A stretch of 64,000 nt of DNA from an uncultured Clostridia bacterium (GCA_946403085.1 CAMIYM010000002.1:186001-250000), one strand, 5' to 3'; positions 34,366 to 42,537 are shown, numbered from the stretch's first letter. Notes: generated by a model not told the origin, from the sequence alone. Made by a program: numbers and translations.

Positions 34366-35421
34366 TTAAGAGAGCTTGCTTACATCTGTGGAGTAGCACC
34401 ATCTGCCGCCCGTAAGATTTCCGAAGAAGTACTTCATCGAAGCAGATTCGCACATGATAAGGAGCTTTCCGTCAACGAATACGATCTCTTCTGCCATCGG
34501 CGGCGCATCGAAAGAAGATACCTGTGTGGAACTGTCGAAAGCATAGACAGGCACTACAATATCCGCTTCTGCTCTTCCGGAATAAAGCTTCATTTTAAAT
34601 GTCACAGGCTTACTGCCGGAAATGTCGTAGCATCTGATCGTGGACTTTGCAGTACCGTAAGACTGGGATATCCATATCTTTCCGTCCTTTACAGTCATGC
34701 CCTGAACGAGCCCCGGAATCGAATACATCTCACAAGGCACTTCCGAGATTCCGAAAGACGTTCCCTCGCCATTGCCGAACTTATACGCCATGGCAATCGC
34801 GCGGTTCTCCTCACCTGTATCTGTCGTGACCCAGTGCGATTCGTCTGTCATGTAATTCGGATCCCTGTAGAACTCGCCGACGATCATGCGGTCCTCAGCA
34901 AAGCAGATCCATGCAACATTGATCTTGCAGTCCGCATAAACCGTCTTGAATTCGCCAAGCTTCTTAACGGTATCACCACTCTTTGCTGAAAGAACATCGC
35001 TTAACTTATATACATTGATCTTCGCATCTTCATCGCCTGCCACGAAAAGATACTCCCCATGTGCAGCAAGACCTCCCGCATGGGGCTTAATCCCGTTGCC
35101 GTTCTCATCGCCCATGACGACATAGCCGCTGTCTTTTCCGCTCTTTCTGTCAACTCTGTACACACGTGAAGGCGAGCCGTCCTTCTGATAACCGCAGATA
35201 AGATACGTGTCCACGGAAGATATGTAATCGAATCCTTGAGGCACCATGTTGTCCATGAGACCAGGTATCACAAAGGCCTTTTCTGATGCCTTGTAATAGC
35301 TGCTCACCGGTGCCCTGAAATAGATCCTCGCACCGATGAATACGATGGCAACCAAAGCCACCAGAACTATAAGTACTGTTATAACCGCTTTCTTAGCTTT
35401 AGAACCTGTCTTCTTACTCAT
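34366..35421 (-). CDS. Membrane-anchored extracytoplasmic protein, propeller-like
   Basis: A 351-residue protein with a Lys-rich N-terminus and one membrane helix at about 13-34; the rest is outside. The body has repeated beta-strand blocks (FDYISSVDTYLICGY, GGLAAHGEYLFVAGD, DGKIWISQSYG, FVDGKLLIMCESA) as in beta-propellers, without a recognised family. AAGGAG is 7 bases before the ATG at 35421, so longer in-frame starts are not used. Its stop is 2 bases from the convergent ABC ATPase stop. Upstream lies a repeat-filled gap. Confidence 0.7.
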   Translation of the reverse strand: MSKKTGSKAKKAVITVLIVLVALVAIVFIGARIYFRAPVSSYYKASEKAFVIPGLMDNMVPQGFDYISSVDTYLICGYQKDGSPSRVYRVDRKSGKDSGYVVMGDENGNGIKPHAGGLAAHGEYLFVAGDEDAKINVYKLSDVLSAKSGDTVKKLGEFKTVYADCKINVAWICFAEDRMIVGEFYRDPNYMTDESHWVTTDTGEENRAIAMAYKFGNGEGTSFGISEVPCEMYSIPGLVQGMTVKDGKIWISQSYGTAKSTIRCYDISGSKPVTFKMKLYSGRAEADIVVPVYAFDSSTQVSSFDAPPMAEEIVFVDGKLLIMCESASMKYFFGNLTGGRWCYSTDVSKLS

Positions 35422-35548
35422 GGAGGGACTCCTTAAGGCTGATGTATGTCTTGTATTGTACCAAATCCAAGTAAGCTTCATGCGGCGACGTTAATCCCGC
35501 CTGATTATTCTGGCGGAACGCCCGCCCCCTGGTGATCCATTGCTGAAA

Positions 35549-35646
35549 TTTTGCTAAAACTACCCCTGTTTTAGCAAAAATTTGGCAAAATGATAGCGTT
35601 TTGCAAAAATCCTTGCCAAAAACAATATGGTTTTGGCAAAATTTTC
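35549..35646. repeat. Cluster of GC-cored A/T inverted repeats
   Basis: About seven blocks of the form TTTT-GC-AAAA. One perfect 12-bp stem is TTTTGCTAAAAC / GTTTTAGCAAAA with a 7-base loop; another is TTGCCAAAA / TTTTGGCAA with a 9-base loop. It lies between vanZ and the anchored protein gene, on no coding frame. Confidence 0.7.
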
Positions 35647-35651
35647 GCAAA

Positions 35652-35687
35652 ATCGAAAGAGCCGCCTTCCCAGCGGAAAACGGCTCT
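35652..35687 (-). terminator. Probable terminator after the VanZ gene
   Basis: AGAGCCG (35658-35664) pairs with CGGCTCT (35681-35687); the minus-strand end runs into TTTCGATTTT. It lies 33 bases past the VanZ stop. Confidence 0.55.
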
Positions 35688-35720
35688 GATCCATAAAGTT
35701 ATTCTTATACTGACTGCAGC

Positions 35721-36260
35721 TTAAGACCCTTCAGAAAGGCTTGCTTTCTTCTTTCCCAGTTTCTTTGCATAACGCACGATAACAAAAAGAACGTAACCTA
35801 TGACAACGCCCAAAGTATTCAGGATGAGATCGTCAACGTCAGATGTCCTGTCGGCAAACGGCAGCTGTAGTATCTCTATTGCCAGAGATATGAGAAGTCC
35901 GGTGCCTGCGACCTTGAAGAAATTATCAAGGCGCTTATATAGCACAGGCAGTACTATTCCTGTCGGGACAAACATCATGATATTACCGAAAACATTATAG
36001 ATCATGTGTGCCCTGACATCGTAATCCAACAGATACACAAACGGGATCAGATTGATCCTGCAGTTGAAGACCTCATTCAGATCCAGAAGAAGCGGCGAGA
36101 AAGTAAAATATATGATGACAAGAAGATTTATGTACATCAGAATATGAAGCCTCTCCCGCTTCCAGTCGATCTTCTTATTGCGTATGCTGACTGCGGCCCT
36201 AACAAGCAAATAAATAGCTGTATAGACCGCTACTATGTAAACATACGGTATAAATATCAT
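35721..36260 (-). CDS. VanZ family membrane protein
   Basis: A 179-residue protein with five hydrophobic segments and the family motif GNIMMFVPTGIVLP near residue 88, then LLISLAIEILQLPF and SDVDDLILNTLG near 140. VanZ-like proteins include one linked to teicoplanin resistance, but most are of unknown role in the envelope. I favour the ATG at 36260, with AGGAG 9 bases upstream; an ATG three codons earlier has the ribosome site abutting it. Confidence 0.88.
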   Translation of the reverse strand: MIFIPYVYIVAVYTAIYLLVRAAVSIRNKKIDWKRERLHILMYINLLVIIYFTFSPLLLDLNEVFNCRINLIPFVYLLDYDVRAHMIYNVFGNIMMFVPTGIVLPVLYKRLDNFFKVAGTGLLISLAIEILQLPFADRTSDVDDLILNTLGVVIGYVLFVIVRYAKKLGKKKASLSEGS

Positions 36261-36389
36261 TCCTATCATCTCCTGTTTATTTGTCGCGGCTGACCTATCC
36301 CCATAAGTCAGCTCACCATTATTATACAGACCGGAATATTAAAAAACTTGTGCAGAAATAGGGTAAACACCTTAAGAATTCATTAAGTT

Positions 36390-36448
36390 TTAAGCAAAAA
36401 CAGCCCGTGATGATTGCAGTACACCGTCACTTTTGATTATTAGGACAA
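36390..36448. repeat. Left copy of direct repeats flanking a toxin cassette
   Basis: Contains a 32-base block (36390-36421) identical but for one base to the 3' end of the HTH-desulfoferrodoxin gene (36738-36769), followed by a 28-base block (36421-36448) nearly identical to 36695-36721. Read on the minus strand, the first block still codes YCNHHGLFLLK before a stop. Confidence 0.75.
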
Positions 36449-36499
36449 CATGAGATTTATTTGTATTGATTTCTGTGATTGTCCTATTAAGTTAAAGTG

Positions 36500-36589
36500 A
36501 TGAGTGATTATGAAATGTTGATCGTGATACTCACTATCGGCATGTTAATAGTTTCGATCATTGCTCTTTGTTGCAGGACAAAGAAATAA
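36500..36589 (+). CDS. Hol-Tox-like small membrane toxin (type I toxin candidate)
   Basis: A 29-residue peptide: MSDYEML at the start, one membrane helix (about residues 6-24) and a basic end RTKK. Size, the YE-L pattern and the helix resemble the putative holin-like toxins of Firmicutes (TxpA-like type I systems), where a short hydrophobic peptide damages the membrane. The stop codon lies in a strong hairpin (ATAAGCCGC / GCGGCTTAT, 36585-36621). A promoter on the opposite strand would give an RNA overlapping the 3' end. The ribosome site is weak (AAAGTG), as expected for a repressed toxin. Confidence 0.65.
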   Translation: MSDYEMLIVILTIGMLIVSIIALCCRTKK

Positions 36590-36669
36590 GCCGCCCCTCC
36601 GTCCAAGAAGCTGCGGCTTATCTAGCTAAACTTCGAGGATAACCGTCTATACGGTAAGGCCTCATTCCT
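36579..36669 (-). ncRNA. Candidate antisense RNA antitoxin
   Basis: A near-perfect promoter (36676-36704) fires on the minus strand toward the toxin gene. The RNA would start near 36669, contain GGCCTTACCGTATAGACGGTTA and end in the hairpin at 36585-36621 followed by ATTTCTTTG. It would be complementary to the toxin mRNA 3' end over roughly 10-40 bases. Boundaries are inferred. Confidence 0.5.
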
Positions 36670-36675
36670 GAAATA

Positions 36676-36704
36676 ATTATAGCTTCTGCTTAATACACCG
36701 TCAA
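36676..36704 (-). promoter_or_regulatory. Strong promoter for the antisense RNA
   Basis: Minus strand TTGACG (36699-36704), 17-base spacer, TATAAT (36676-36681). Part of it lies in the right repeat copy; the left copy has GTGACG at the matching place and no TATAAT. Confidence 0.75.
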
Positions 36705-36769
36705 TTTTGTTTTTAGGACAATAAACCCTGTTACAGCTTAAGCAAAAACAGCCCGTGATGGTTGCAGTA
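36695..36769. repeat. Right copy of direct repeats flanking the toxin cassette
   Basis: Holds the 27-base block 36695-36721 and the 32-base block 36738-36769, in the opposite order to the left copy; the second block is the 3' end of the HTH gene. Confidence 0.7.
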
Positions 36770-37315
36770 AGCATAAATTTTCCTAATGCGTTTTTTCCTG
36801 AATCTCGTCTCGCAGGGACCTTCCGGATAAAGCTTTTTCAGCTGAACTCCGTCATCAGATACGGCAGCAAGGAAAGAGATGTAGTGATCCTTTGTCATAG
36901 GGTGATCAACAGTCACATAGTATTCATCTTCGACGATCTCTTTCTTAATCTGATGCTCAGCGTCGCATATTTCCGCTTCGAGTGGCGGCAAAGTTATCCC
37001 GCAGCAGCTGACCACTGCTTCGCCTGTCGCATGTATAACATTTCCGCACACGGGACACACATAGAACTTGCCTCTGGTCATGTTCGATGCACGGTTAACA
37101 TTCTTTATGTCCTCGCCTGACAGAAGCTCTATCACAGAGATCCCCAGTGCCTTTGCCAAAGGTTCTATAAGACTTACATCAGGAAAGCCCTGGCCTGTCT
37201 CCCATTTGCTCACAGCCTTGCTGCTAACAAACACTTTCTCTGCAAGCTCTTCCTGTGTCATCTTCTTATCTTCGCGGAGCTTTCTTATGACTGCTCCTGT
37301 AATGTATTTATCCAT
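36731..37315 (-). CDS. XRE helix-turn-helix fused to desulfoferrodoxin/superoxide reductase domain
   Basis: A 194-residue protein. Residues 8-65 are a Cro/C1-type HTH (MTQEELAEKVFVSSKAVSKWE). Residues 85-106 are a desulforedoxin-like centre (CPVCGNVI, SCCG: Cys87, 90, 104, 105). Residues 118-190 match the superoxide reductase domain with a full ligand set: His121, His138 (DHPM), His144 (DHY), Cys184 and His187 (YCNHHG). The lysine before the first histidine in typical enzymes is Glu here. A superoxide- or iron-sensing regulator is a reasonable inference. AAGGAGG lies 9 bases before the ATG at 37315. Confidence 0.82.
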   Translation of the reverse strand: MDKYITGAVIRKLREDKKMTQEELAEKVFVSSKAVSKWETGQGFPDVSLIEPLAKALGISVIELLSGEDIKNVNRASNMTRGKFYVCPVCGNVIHATGEAVVSCCGITLPPLEAEICDAEHQIKKEIVEDEYYVTVDHPMTKDHYISFLAAVSDDGVQLKKLYPEGPCETRFRKKRIRKIYAYCNHHGLFLLKL

Positions 37316-37410
37316 GGCAACATGCCTCCTTTCCGCTATCAAAATAACACAGCACCGGATGCATTGTTACCCACGCTCCGTGGAGTCTCTTGGTGCTATA
37401 ATACGTTTCT

Positions 37411-38301
37411 ATGGAAAAGACAAGGAACTATATAGGCGATATCCTGATAATAATCGCAGGACTCTTCTGGGGCAGCATGGGCATCTTCGTGCGCCACTTG
37501 AACGACCTCGGATTCACATCCATACAGGTCGCATGTTTAAGGCTTACCACAGCAGGTCTTATCTTCGCCATCATTCTTCTCATAAAAGACCGGAAAGGCT
37601 TTAAGATCAACGTTCGCGATATCCCGTTGTTCCTCGCATTAGGCCTTGTCAGTATTCTCTTTTTCACCTGCTGCTACTTCACCGCGATCCGACTTATGAC
37701 GATGTCCACTGCAGCGATCCTTCTCTACACATCACCTATCTGGGTCATGATCCTCGCGATAATTTTTCTTAAAGAGAAATTCTCGGTTCAAAAACTGATT
37801 GCGCTGATCCTCGCATTTGCAGGCTGCGTTCTCGTATCCGGATTCGGCGGCAAAGTTACTGCCATCGGCATTCTCGTAGGTCTGGGTTCGGGCCTGGGCT
37901 ACGGTCTTTACAGTATCTTCGGAACATTTGCTTTGAAGAAATACTCACCTTACACAGTAACCTGCTATACATTCCTGATCGCCGGTTTGGGTTCTATATT
38001 TGTTGCCAACCCTGCTGATCTTTTTGGCAAGATTGCCGCCATCGACAACAAGCTTTCCCTGTTCGGATTCGTACTGCTCACAGCTGTTGTAACCGCAGTC
38101 ATTCCGTTCCTTTTATACACGCTGGGACTTAACAGGACCACCGCAGGAAGGGCTGCCGTACTTGCGACAGTGGAGCCTGCAGCGGCAACACTTTTCGGAT
38201 TCTTCGTAATGGGCGAAAAGGTGGGGCTCATCGCTGTAATCGGAATACTTCTTGTCTTCGCGGCGATCGTAGTGCTGAGTGTAAAAAGCACCTCAAAATA
38301 A
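37411..38301 (+). CDS. EamA/DMT family transporter
   Basis: A 296-residue membrane protein with ten helices in two EamA repeats (about 8-140 and 150-292). It has IIAGLFWGSMGIFVRHL at the start and TVEPAAATLFGFFVMGE near 255, both typical of drug/metabolite exporters. Transcribed divergently from the HTH-desulfoferrodoxin gene, with about 95 bases between. Its stop falls in an AATAACAC/GTGTTATT inverted repeat (38297-38340) that may end both this and the convergent gene. Substrate unknown. Confidence 0.9.
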   Translation: MEKTRNYIGDILIIIAGLFWGSMGIFVRHLNDLGFTSIQVACLRLTTAGLIFAIILLIKDRKGFKINVRDIPLFLALGLVSILFFTCCYFTAIRLMTMSTAAILLYTSPIWVMILAIIFLKEKFSVQKLIALILAFAGCVLVSGFGGKVTAIGILVGLGSGLGYGLYSIFGTFALKKYSPYTVTCYTFLIAGLGSIFVANPADLFGKIAAIDNKLSLFGFVLLTAVVTAVIPFLLYTLGLNRTTAGRAAVLATVEPAAATLFGFFVMGEKVGLIAVIGILLVFAAIVVLSVKSTSK

Positions 38302-38360
38302 CACCGGAATACCTGCGCCGCAGACATTTTTCGTGTTATTCGAATATTTATATGCAGGTG

Positions 38361-39119
38361 CTAATCGTTCAGCGCAGCAGACAGGCTCGGAGTCGTGCCG
38401 CGGGGACCCCTGATAGCGAAGATCTTGAATTCGTCATTGAGCCTTTCAAAAGTAAACTCATCAGGCTCATACTGCTTTAAGAGCTTTATCTTCATGAGAG
38501 CCGTTATCGTGAGATTCTTATCAGCGTAATCGTATGGGATGTCAGTCTCTAAGACCTTGCATTTATAAAGGATCGCGGACACCGGTGCACCGACATAAAG
38601 GTATACTGTGTCGCCGCGCAATATGCCCCTGCCCTGCTTCCAGTCGATGACATCGGATGCTTTGAAAGCACCGATAACATCGTAATAATTGGGATTTGAC
38701 GGGATGATCCATTCCTTGGGTTCGCGCGCAGAAGACTTGGCTTTTCTCCTTTTCGGTGCAGTTGCTTCGAAGCTCGCGTCGATAAGATCAAAGACATTCT
38801 TTTCCGGCACATCGCCGTTTAAGCGCACGGAGATCCAGTTCTTCTTGTTCATGTGATAAGCAGGGATTATTCCCTTCTGCTTTACGAGCAGATCGTGGAA
38901 GATGGGATCGTCGATCTTCAGGTTTATCACATAGATGACATCGGAACTGTCCAGTCCGACTTTATCACCTCTGACATCCATGATGAGGCCGAACCATTTG
39001 CCGTTCTCCTTGTGCCTGAAAACGCAGCTCCTGTCATACTTCTCCCAAGGATATTCGGGCTTAACAAGATACTTGTCGCTTATGTATTCGAAAACTTTGT
39101 CTTTCAGATTCTTTCTCAT
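38361..39119 (-). CDS. MmcQ/YjbR domain protein with C-terminal EVE-like domain
   Basis: A 252-residue cytosolic protein. Residues 1-120 match MmcQ/YjbR (KPEYPWEKY, FRHKENGKWFGLIMDV, HMNKKNWISVRL). Residues about 138-250 resemble an EVE/PUA-like fold (EWIIPSNPNYYDVIGAF, WKQGRGILRGDTVYLYVG), a module known to bind modified bases. It overlaps the stop of the upstream acetyltransferase by 4 bases. The role is unknown; the combination hints at nucleic-acid handling. Confidence 0.8.
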   Translation of the reverse strand: MRKNLKDKVFEYISDKYLVKPEYPWEKYDRSCVFRHKENGKWFGLIMDVRGDKVGLDSSDVIYVINLKIDDPIFHDLLVKQKGIIPAYHMNKKNWISVRLNGDVPEKNVFDLIDASFEATAPKRRKAKSSAREPKEWIIPSNPNYYDVIGAFKASDVIDWKQGRGILRGDTVYLYVGAPVSAILYKCKVLETDIPYDYADKNLTITALMKIKLLKQYEPDEFTFERLNDEFKIFAIRGPRGTTPSLSAALND

Positions 39120-39667
39120 TCCCTGTCACTCTTAATGACTGAATAGTAACAAAGGTCTACTATGCCCTGCATGTTGTGACCGGCCTGGCGGAGCGTGCCT
39201 TCGTACTTCATTCCTGCCTTCTGCATAACGCGTCCGGACTTCGGGTTGTTTACATCGTGCGACGCTACGACCCTGTTCATTCCCGCAACGTCGAAAAGAT
39301 AATCTATTACTGCCTTCAAAGCCTCCGGCATATATTCGTGGCCCCAGTATTCGCGTGACATGCAGTAGCCGATCAGGGCTTCACCGATATCTTCTCTGAC
39401 CTGGACAACAGAGATGTTTCCTATGATCTTTCCTGTCTCCTTAAGCTCCATGACCCAGTTGAAGTAGTCACCCTTCTCATACTCGGGGATCCATGTGTTC
39501 AGAAGATATCTTGTGACATCGGCACTCTCGTGCGGAGGCCATGTAAGATACTTTGTAACTTCCGGATCATTGCACCAGCCGCTGTACATATCCTCGGCAT
39601 CTTCTATTACGAATCTTCTGAGTAATAATCTGTCTGTCTCGATCTGTCTGGTTCCTACTTTGTTCAT
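39116..39667 (-). CDS. GNAT N-acetyltransferase (RimJ/RimL-like)
   Basis: A 183-residue acetyltransferase. It starts TDRLLLRRF like ribosomal-protein alanine acetyltransferases and has the acetyl-CoA site region GYCMSREYWGHEYMPEAL near residue 113 and VMQKAGMKYEGTLRQ near 155. It is 1 base downstream of another acetyltransferase and overlaps the MmcQ gene, so the three form one operon. Target not identifiable. Confidence 0.88.
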   Translation of the reverse strand: MNKVGTRQIETDRLLLRRFVIEDAEDMYSGWCNDPEVTKYLTWPPHESADVTRYLLNTWIPEYEKGDYFNWVMELKETGKIIGNISVVQVREDIGEALIGYCMSREYWGHEYMPEALKAVIDYLFDVAGMNRVVASHDVNNPKSGRVMQKAGMKYEGTLRQAGHNMQGIVDLCYYSVIKSDRE

Positions 39668-39668
39668 G

Positions 39669-40112
39669 TCACTTTTCTCCTAGCCATTGTACGAATGCTG
39701 TCTTGTCAGAGCTGTTGTAACCTGCTTTCTCATAAAATCTCAGAGTCGATTCTTTCTTCGAGCCCGTGAGGAGCATCATCTTATAGCAGTTGTTATCCAT
39801 TGCTATCTTCTTAGCGTAATCGAGACACTCGGTCGCGTATCCCTTCTGACGGTAATCAGCGTGTGTCACGACATTCTCGACGAATGCGTAAGGTCTTATG
39901 CCTCTTGTAAGATTAGGGATTATCACGCACACACAGGAGGATATGAGCTTGCCGTCCACTTCATTTACGATGATGTGGTGATTTGGATCTTTCATTATCT
40001 GTTCCCAGGTCATGGCAAGATGCTCATCATGCTCCGGAATGCCTTCCTCATGAAGGTTCAGATAGAGTTCCAATAATGCATCAAGTTCATCTTTGCGGAC
40101 TTCGCGTACCAT
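39669..40112 (-). CDS. GNAT N-acetyltransferase
   Basis: A 147-residue acetyltransferase with VVTHADYRQKGYATECL (acetyl-CoA loop, near residue 80) and LRFYEKAGYN near 128. I start at the ATG at 40112, with AAAGGA about 10 bases upstream; a longer in-frame start has no ribosome site. It is the second gene after the patatin gene in a same-strand run. Substrate unknown. Confidence 0.85.
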   Translation of the reverse strand: MVREVRKDELDALLELYLNLHEEGIPEHDEHLAMTWEQIMKDPNHHIIVNEVDGKLISSCVCVIIPNLTRGIRPYAFVENVVTHADYRQKGYATECLDYAKKIAMDNNCYKMMLLTGSKKESTLRFYEKAGYNSSDKTAFVQWLGEK

Positions 40113-40154
40113 GGCAAAAGATCCTTTCAAGGCTTTTATAGAACTATAACACAA

Positions 40155-41003
40155 TTACCTTTCGAGAAATGCGGCGAGATGAGGCAATACCTGCTGTGCC
40201 TCTTTTCGACCCATCTGATATGCTCTTTCGAGTTCTTCAGGATCCTTTTCTGTCCTGCCGATACCGATGGGCTCAGGCGGCCTTATAACAAATGCGGTGC
40301 CTTTTATCTCGCGTGCCTCGACTTCTTCTACCTGCCTGTTATAAACCTCGTGGCGCTTCATCATGCCTTCTGCGATCGCAGGATATTTCCTGAGCGCGAT
40401 CTTCATCAGCGAAGATGTCTTTTTCTTCACATATCCTTTGGGCTGAGTGAGCACGATGACATTGCGGTCATAGCCGATGCTCTCCATGAACTTGTAAGGG
40501 ATGGAATCAGAAACTCCTCCATCGAGATAGAGCTTGCCTTCGATCTCAACAGGCTTTGAGGCTACCGGCATAGATGCGGAAGCCTGCATCCATTTAAGAT
40601 CTGTTACGCCGCCGTCAGTGCACTTGTGATAAGCGCACTTTCCGGTCTCACAGTCTGTCGCACCGATATAAAAATCCATCGGATCGTTCTTAAATGTTTC
40701 CCTGTCGAAAATATCCAGTTCATCAGGCAGTTCGCGGTAACAGAAATCCGCACCGTAAAGATCACCCGTTTTTATCCATGAGCGAAGGCTGCAGTATCTG
40801 GGATCTTTGCAGAAGCGCTTGTTATAACGTATCGGTCGTCCTATCTGCCTTGATTTGTAATTGCACCCGAAAACCGCGCCGGCAGAGATACCGCAGGCCG
40901 CATCGAACCTTATGTCATTTTCCATGAAGACGTCTATTACACCGCAAGTGAACATGCCGCGCATGGCGCCGCCTTCCAATACCAATCCTGTCCTATTACC
41001 CAC
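40155..41003 (-). CDS. Patatin-like phospholipase (YjjU/RssA type)
   Basis: A 282-residue hydrolase. The oxyanion motif LEGGAMRGMF is at 8-17, the nucleophile serine in GISAG near residue 40, and the catalytic Asp in YLDGGVSD near 160. Acts on lipids or acyl groups in the cytosol or at the membrane face. It lies 13 bases after the VOC gene on the same strand. Ribosome site is unclear. Family assignment is firm, substrate is not. Confidence 0.92.
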   Translation of the reverse strand: MGNRTGLVLEGGAMRGMFTCGVIDVFMENDIRFDAACGISAGAVFGCNYKSRQIGRPIRYNKRFCKDPRYCSLRSWIKTGDLYGADFCYRELPDELDIFDRETFKNDPMDFYIGATDCETGKCAYHKCTDGGVTDLKWMQASASMPVASKPVEIEGKLYLDGGVSDSIPYKFMESIGYDRNVIVLTQPKGYVKKKTSSLMKIALRKYPAIAEGMMKRHEVYNRQVEEVEAREIKGTAFVIRPPEPIGIGRTEKDPEELERAYQMGRKEAQQVLPHLAAFLER

Positions 41004-41016
41004 TTTTGTTACCGTA

Positions 41017-41394
41017 TTATCTTTCTTTAAAGAATTCTATCTGTTCCCCGAGAGGACCGAAGCAGAATGCCATCCTGATCGGAAGCGGGGGATCTGAAGG
41101 GATCTCCCTGTCATTCGGTTCGACTATTATCTCATATCCTGCACTTCTTGCCTTTTCGGTTATCTCATCGACGTCATCGGTAAGAAGAGCGACATGTCTG
41201 ATCGCACCTGTCTGATGCGTTCCTTCGGCATTCGTGAATACTTCAATAAGTCCGTTCCCGGTATCGAACATGAGCCCATCAGGCCATTGTCTTACGATCT
41301 TCAAGCCAAGCACATTTACATAGAATTCCTTGACCTTTGCAAGTTCTTCATCTGTGCCGCACTTCATCGATACGTGGTGAATTCCTTTGATCAT
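41017..41394 (-). CDS. VOC/glyoxalase family protein
   Basis: A 125-residue protein with two beta-alpha-beta-beta-beta units: IKGIHHVSMKC and EEFYVNVLGL-like EFYVNVLGLKIVRQW in the first, RHVALLTDDVDEI and FGPLGEQIEFFKE in the second. Histidines and a glutamate at the usual metal positions are present. I start at 41394 (GGGG 7 bases upstream), 2 bases after the methyltransferase stop; longer starts would lie inside that gene. Substrate unknown. Confidence 0.85.
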   Translation of the reverse strand: MIKGIHHVSMKCGTDEELAKVKEFYVNVLGLKIVRQWPDGLMFDTGNGLIEVFTNAEGTHQTGAIRHVALLTDDVDEITEKARSAGYEIIVEPNDREIPSDPPLPIRMAFCFGPLGEQIEFFKER

Positions 41395-41396
41395 GT

Positions 41397-42023
41397 TTAT
41401 CCCCTTTTGCGAAAATCCAGTCTGACAAGCGCCTTGCCGTTCGGAAGACCGGTTCTGTCCGATAAGATCATCTGATAACCTGTATCTTCCATCGCTGATA
41501 TTAGTGCATTTTCCTCCATCTGGCAATGAACTTCGTCGAGCCTGTCAAAGGCATGGATATAAGGCGAATCAGATACCCAACCAGTCTCGTCGGTGTTGAT
41601 CTGGATAACGCACGAGACGTACAAAGGAGCCACCTTTGATACCGCCTTCTGAAAAGCCTCATAACCGATGTATTCTATAAGGAGATTAGCTATTACGAGT
41701 TCTGCTGAAGGGAGCTTTTCGCACTCTGTGATAAGGTCGGTCTTAAGACACTCCAAAGTGCCTTCAAGTGCTTTATAACGCTCTTTCACGATCTTTAAGT
41801 ATTCCTCATTGATATCGACGCCGTAGACTTTTTCGAACTTATCAGAGCGGACATGTTCCAGGCCGTTGCCGCCTGCAATCCCCAGTACCATTGCAGTCGA
41901 AACAGGATAAGAACCGAACTGCTCTTTCATGATGGAATTCATGGCCTGAAGCTGCTTAACGGAATCAAGGCTCATGTGATTCTCGTAATCACTTAAGGAT
42001 ATGTCTTCCCACGGATTATTCAT
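41397..42023 (-). CDS. SAM-dependent class I methyltransferase
   Basis: A 208-residue enzyme with motif I VLGIAGGNGLEHV near residue 46, an acidic VYGVDINEEYL near 66, and LVIANLLIEYIGY near 107. It overlaps the upstream acetyltransferase by 4 bases and precedes the VOC gene by 2 bases, so the three are one transcript. The acceptor cannot be told from sequence. Confidence 0.85.
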   Translation of the reverse strand: MNNPWEDISLSDYENHMSLDSVKQLQAMNSIMKEQFGSYPVSTAMVLGIAGGNGLEHVRSDKFEKVYGVDINEEYLKIVKERYKALEGTLECLKTDLITECEKLPSAELVIANLLIEYIGYEAFQKAVSKVAPLYVSCVIQINTDETGWVSDSPYIHAFDRLDEVHCQMEENALISAMEDTGYQMILSDRTGLPNGKALVRLDFRKRG

Positions 42024-42535
42024 AGGTCTTCCCTCCTGATCACGGATACATGTGTAATCCCGTTTGCTTCGTCAGGATATTCCTTGCAGAAATGCATGCC
42101 AATGGATTCTGCAGTCTTAAAAGAACCTTCGTTAGTGTATTTGCAGTAAGAATAGATCGCAGGATAATCCGTGTTCTGAAAAGCCCAGTCGCGGACCGCA
42201 GCGGCTGCTTCCTTTGCATAGCCTTTGCGCTGCTGATCTCTGCGGATATGATATCCGATCTCAGGCAGCATCTCACCTTCGATATTCTGCAGGGTAAGAC
42301 CGCAGTCGCCGATCATCTCTCCGGTATCCTTAAGGCATACAGCCCAGAGGCCGAAGCCGTTGTCCTTATAGCGGTTCATGTTGCGTTCGATCCAGCTTCT
42401 GACTCTCTCTTCGTCAAATGTATAAGGATAGTGCTGCATGATGTCAGGATCAGCCAGAACGGCATAGAGAGCATCGAAGTCATCCGTGCTCATCTCGCGT
42501 AAGATCAGTCTTTCTGTCTCAAGTATCTTTCTCAT
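42020..42535 (-). CDS. GNAT N-acetyltransferase (RimJ/RimL-like)
   Basis: A 171-residue acetyltransferase starting ETERLILREM and containing GYHIRRDQQRKGYAKEAA (acetyl-CoA loop near residue 92) and a C-terminal segment FKTAESIGMHFCKEY. First of the acetyltransferase-methyltransferase-VOC-patatin run, 2 bases downstream of the next gene. Third of four GNAT proteins in the window. Confidence 0.88.
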   Translation of the reverse strand: MRKILETERLILREMSTDDFDALYAVLADPDIMQHYPYTFDEERVRSWIERNMNRYKDNGFGLWAVCLKDTGEMIGDCGLTLQNIEGEMLPEIGYHIRRDQQRKGYAKEAAAAVRDWAFQNTDYPAIYSYCKYTNEGSFKTAESIGMHFCKEYPDEANGITHVSVIRREDL

Positions 42536-42537
42536 GT

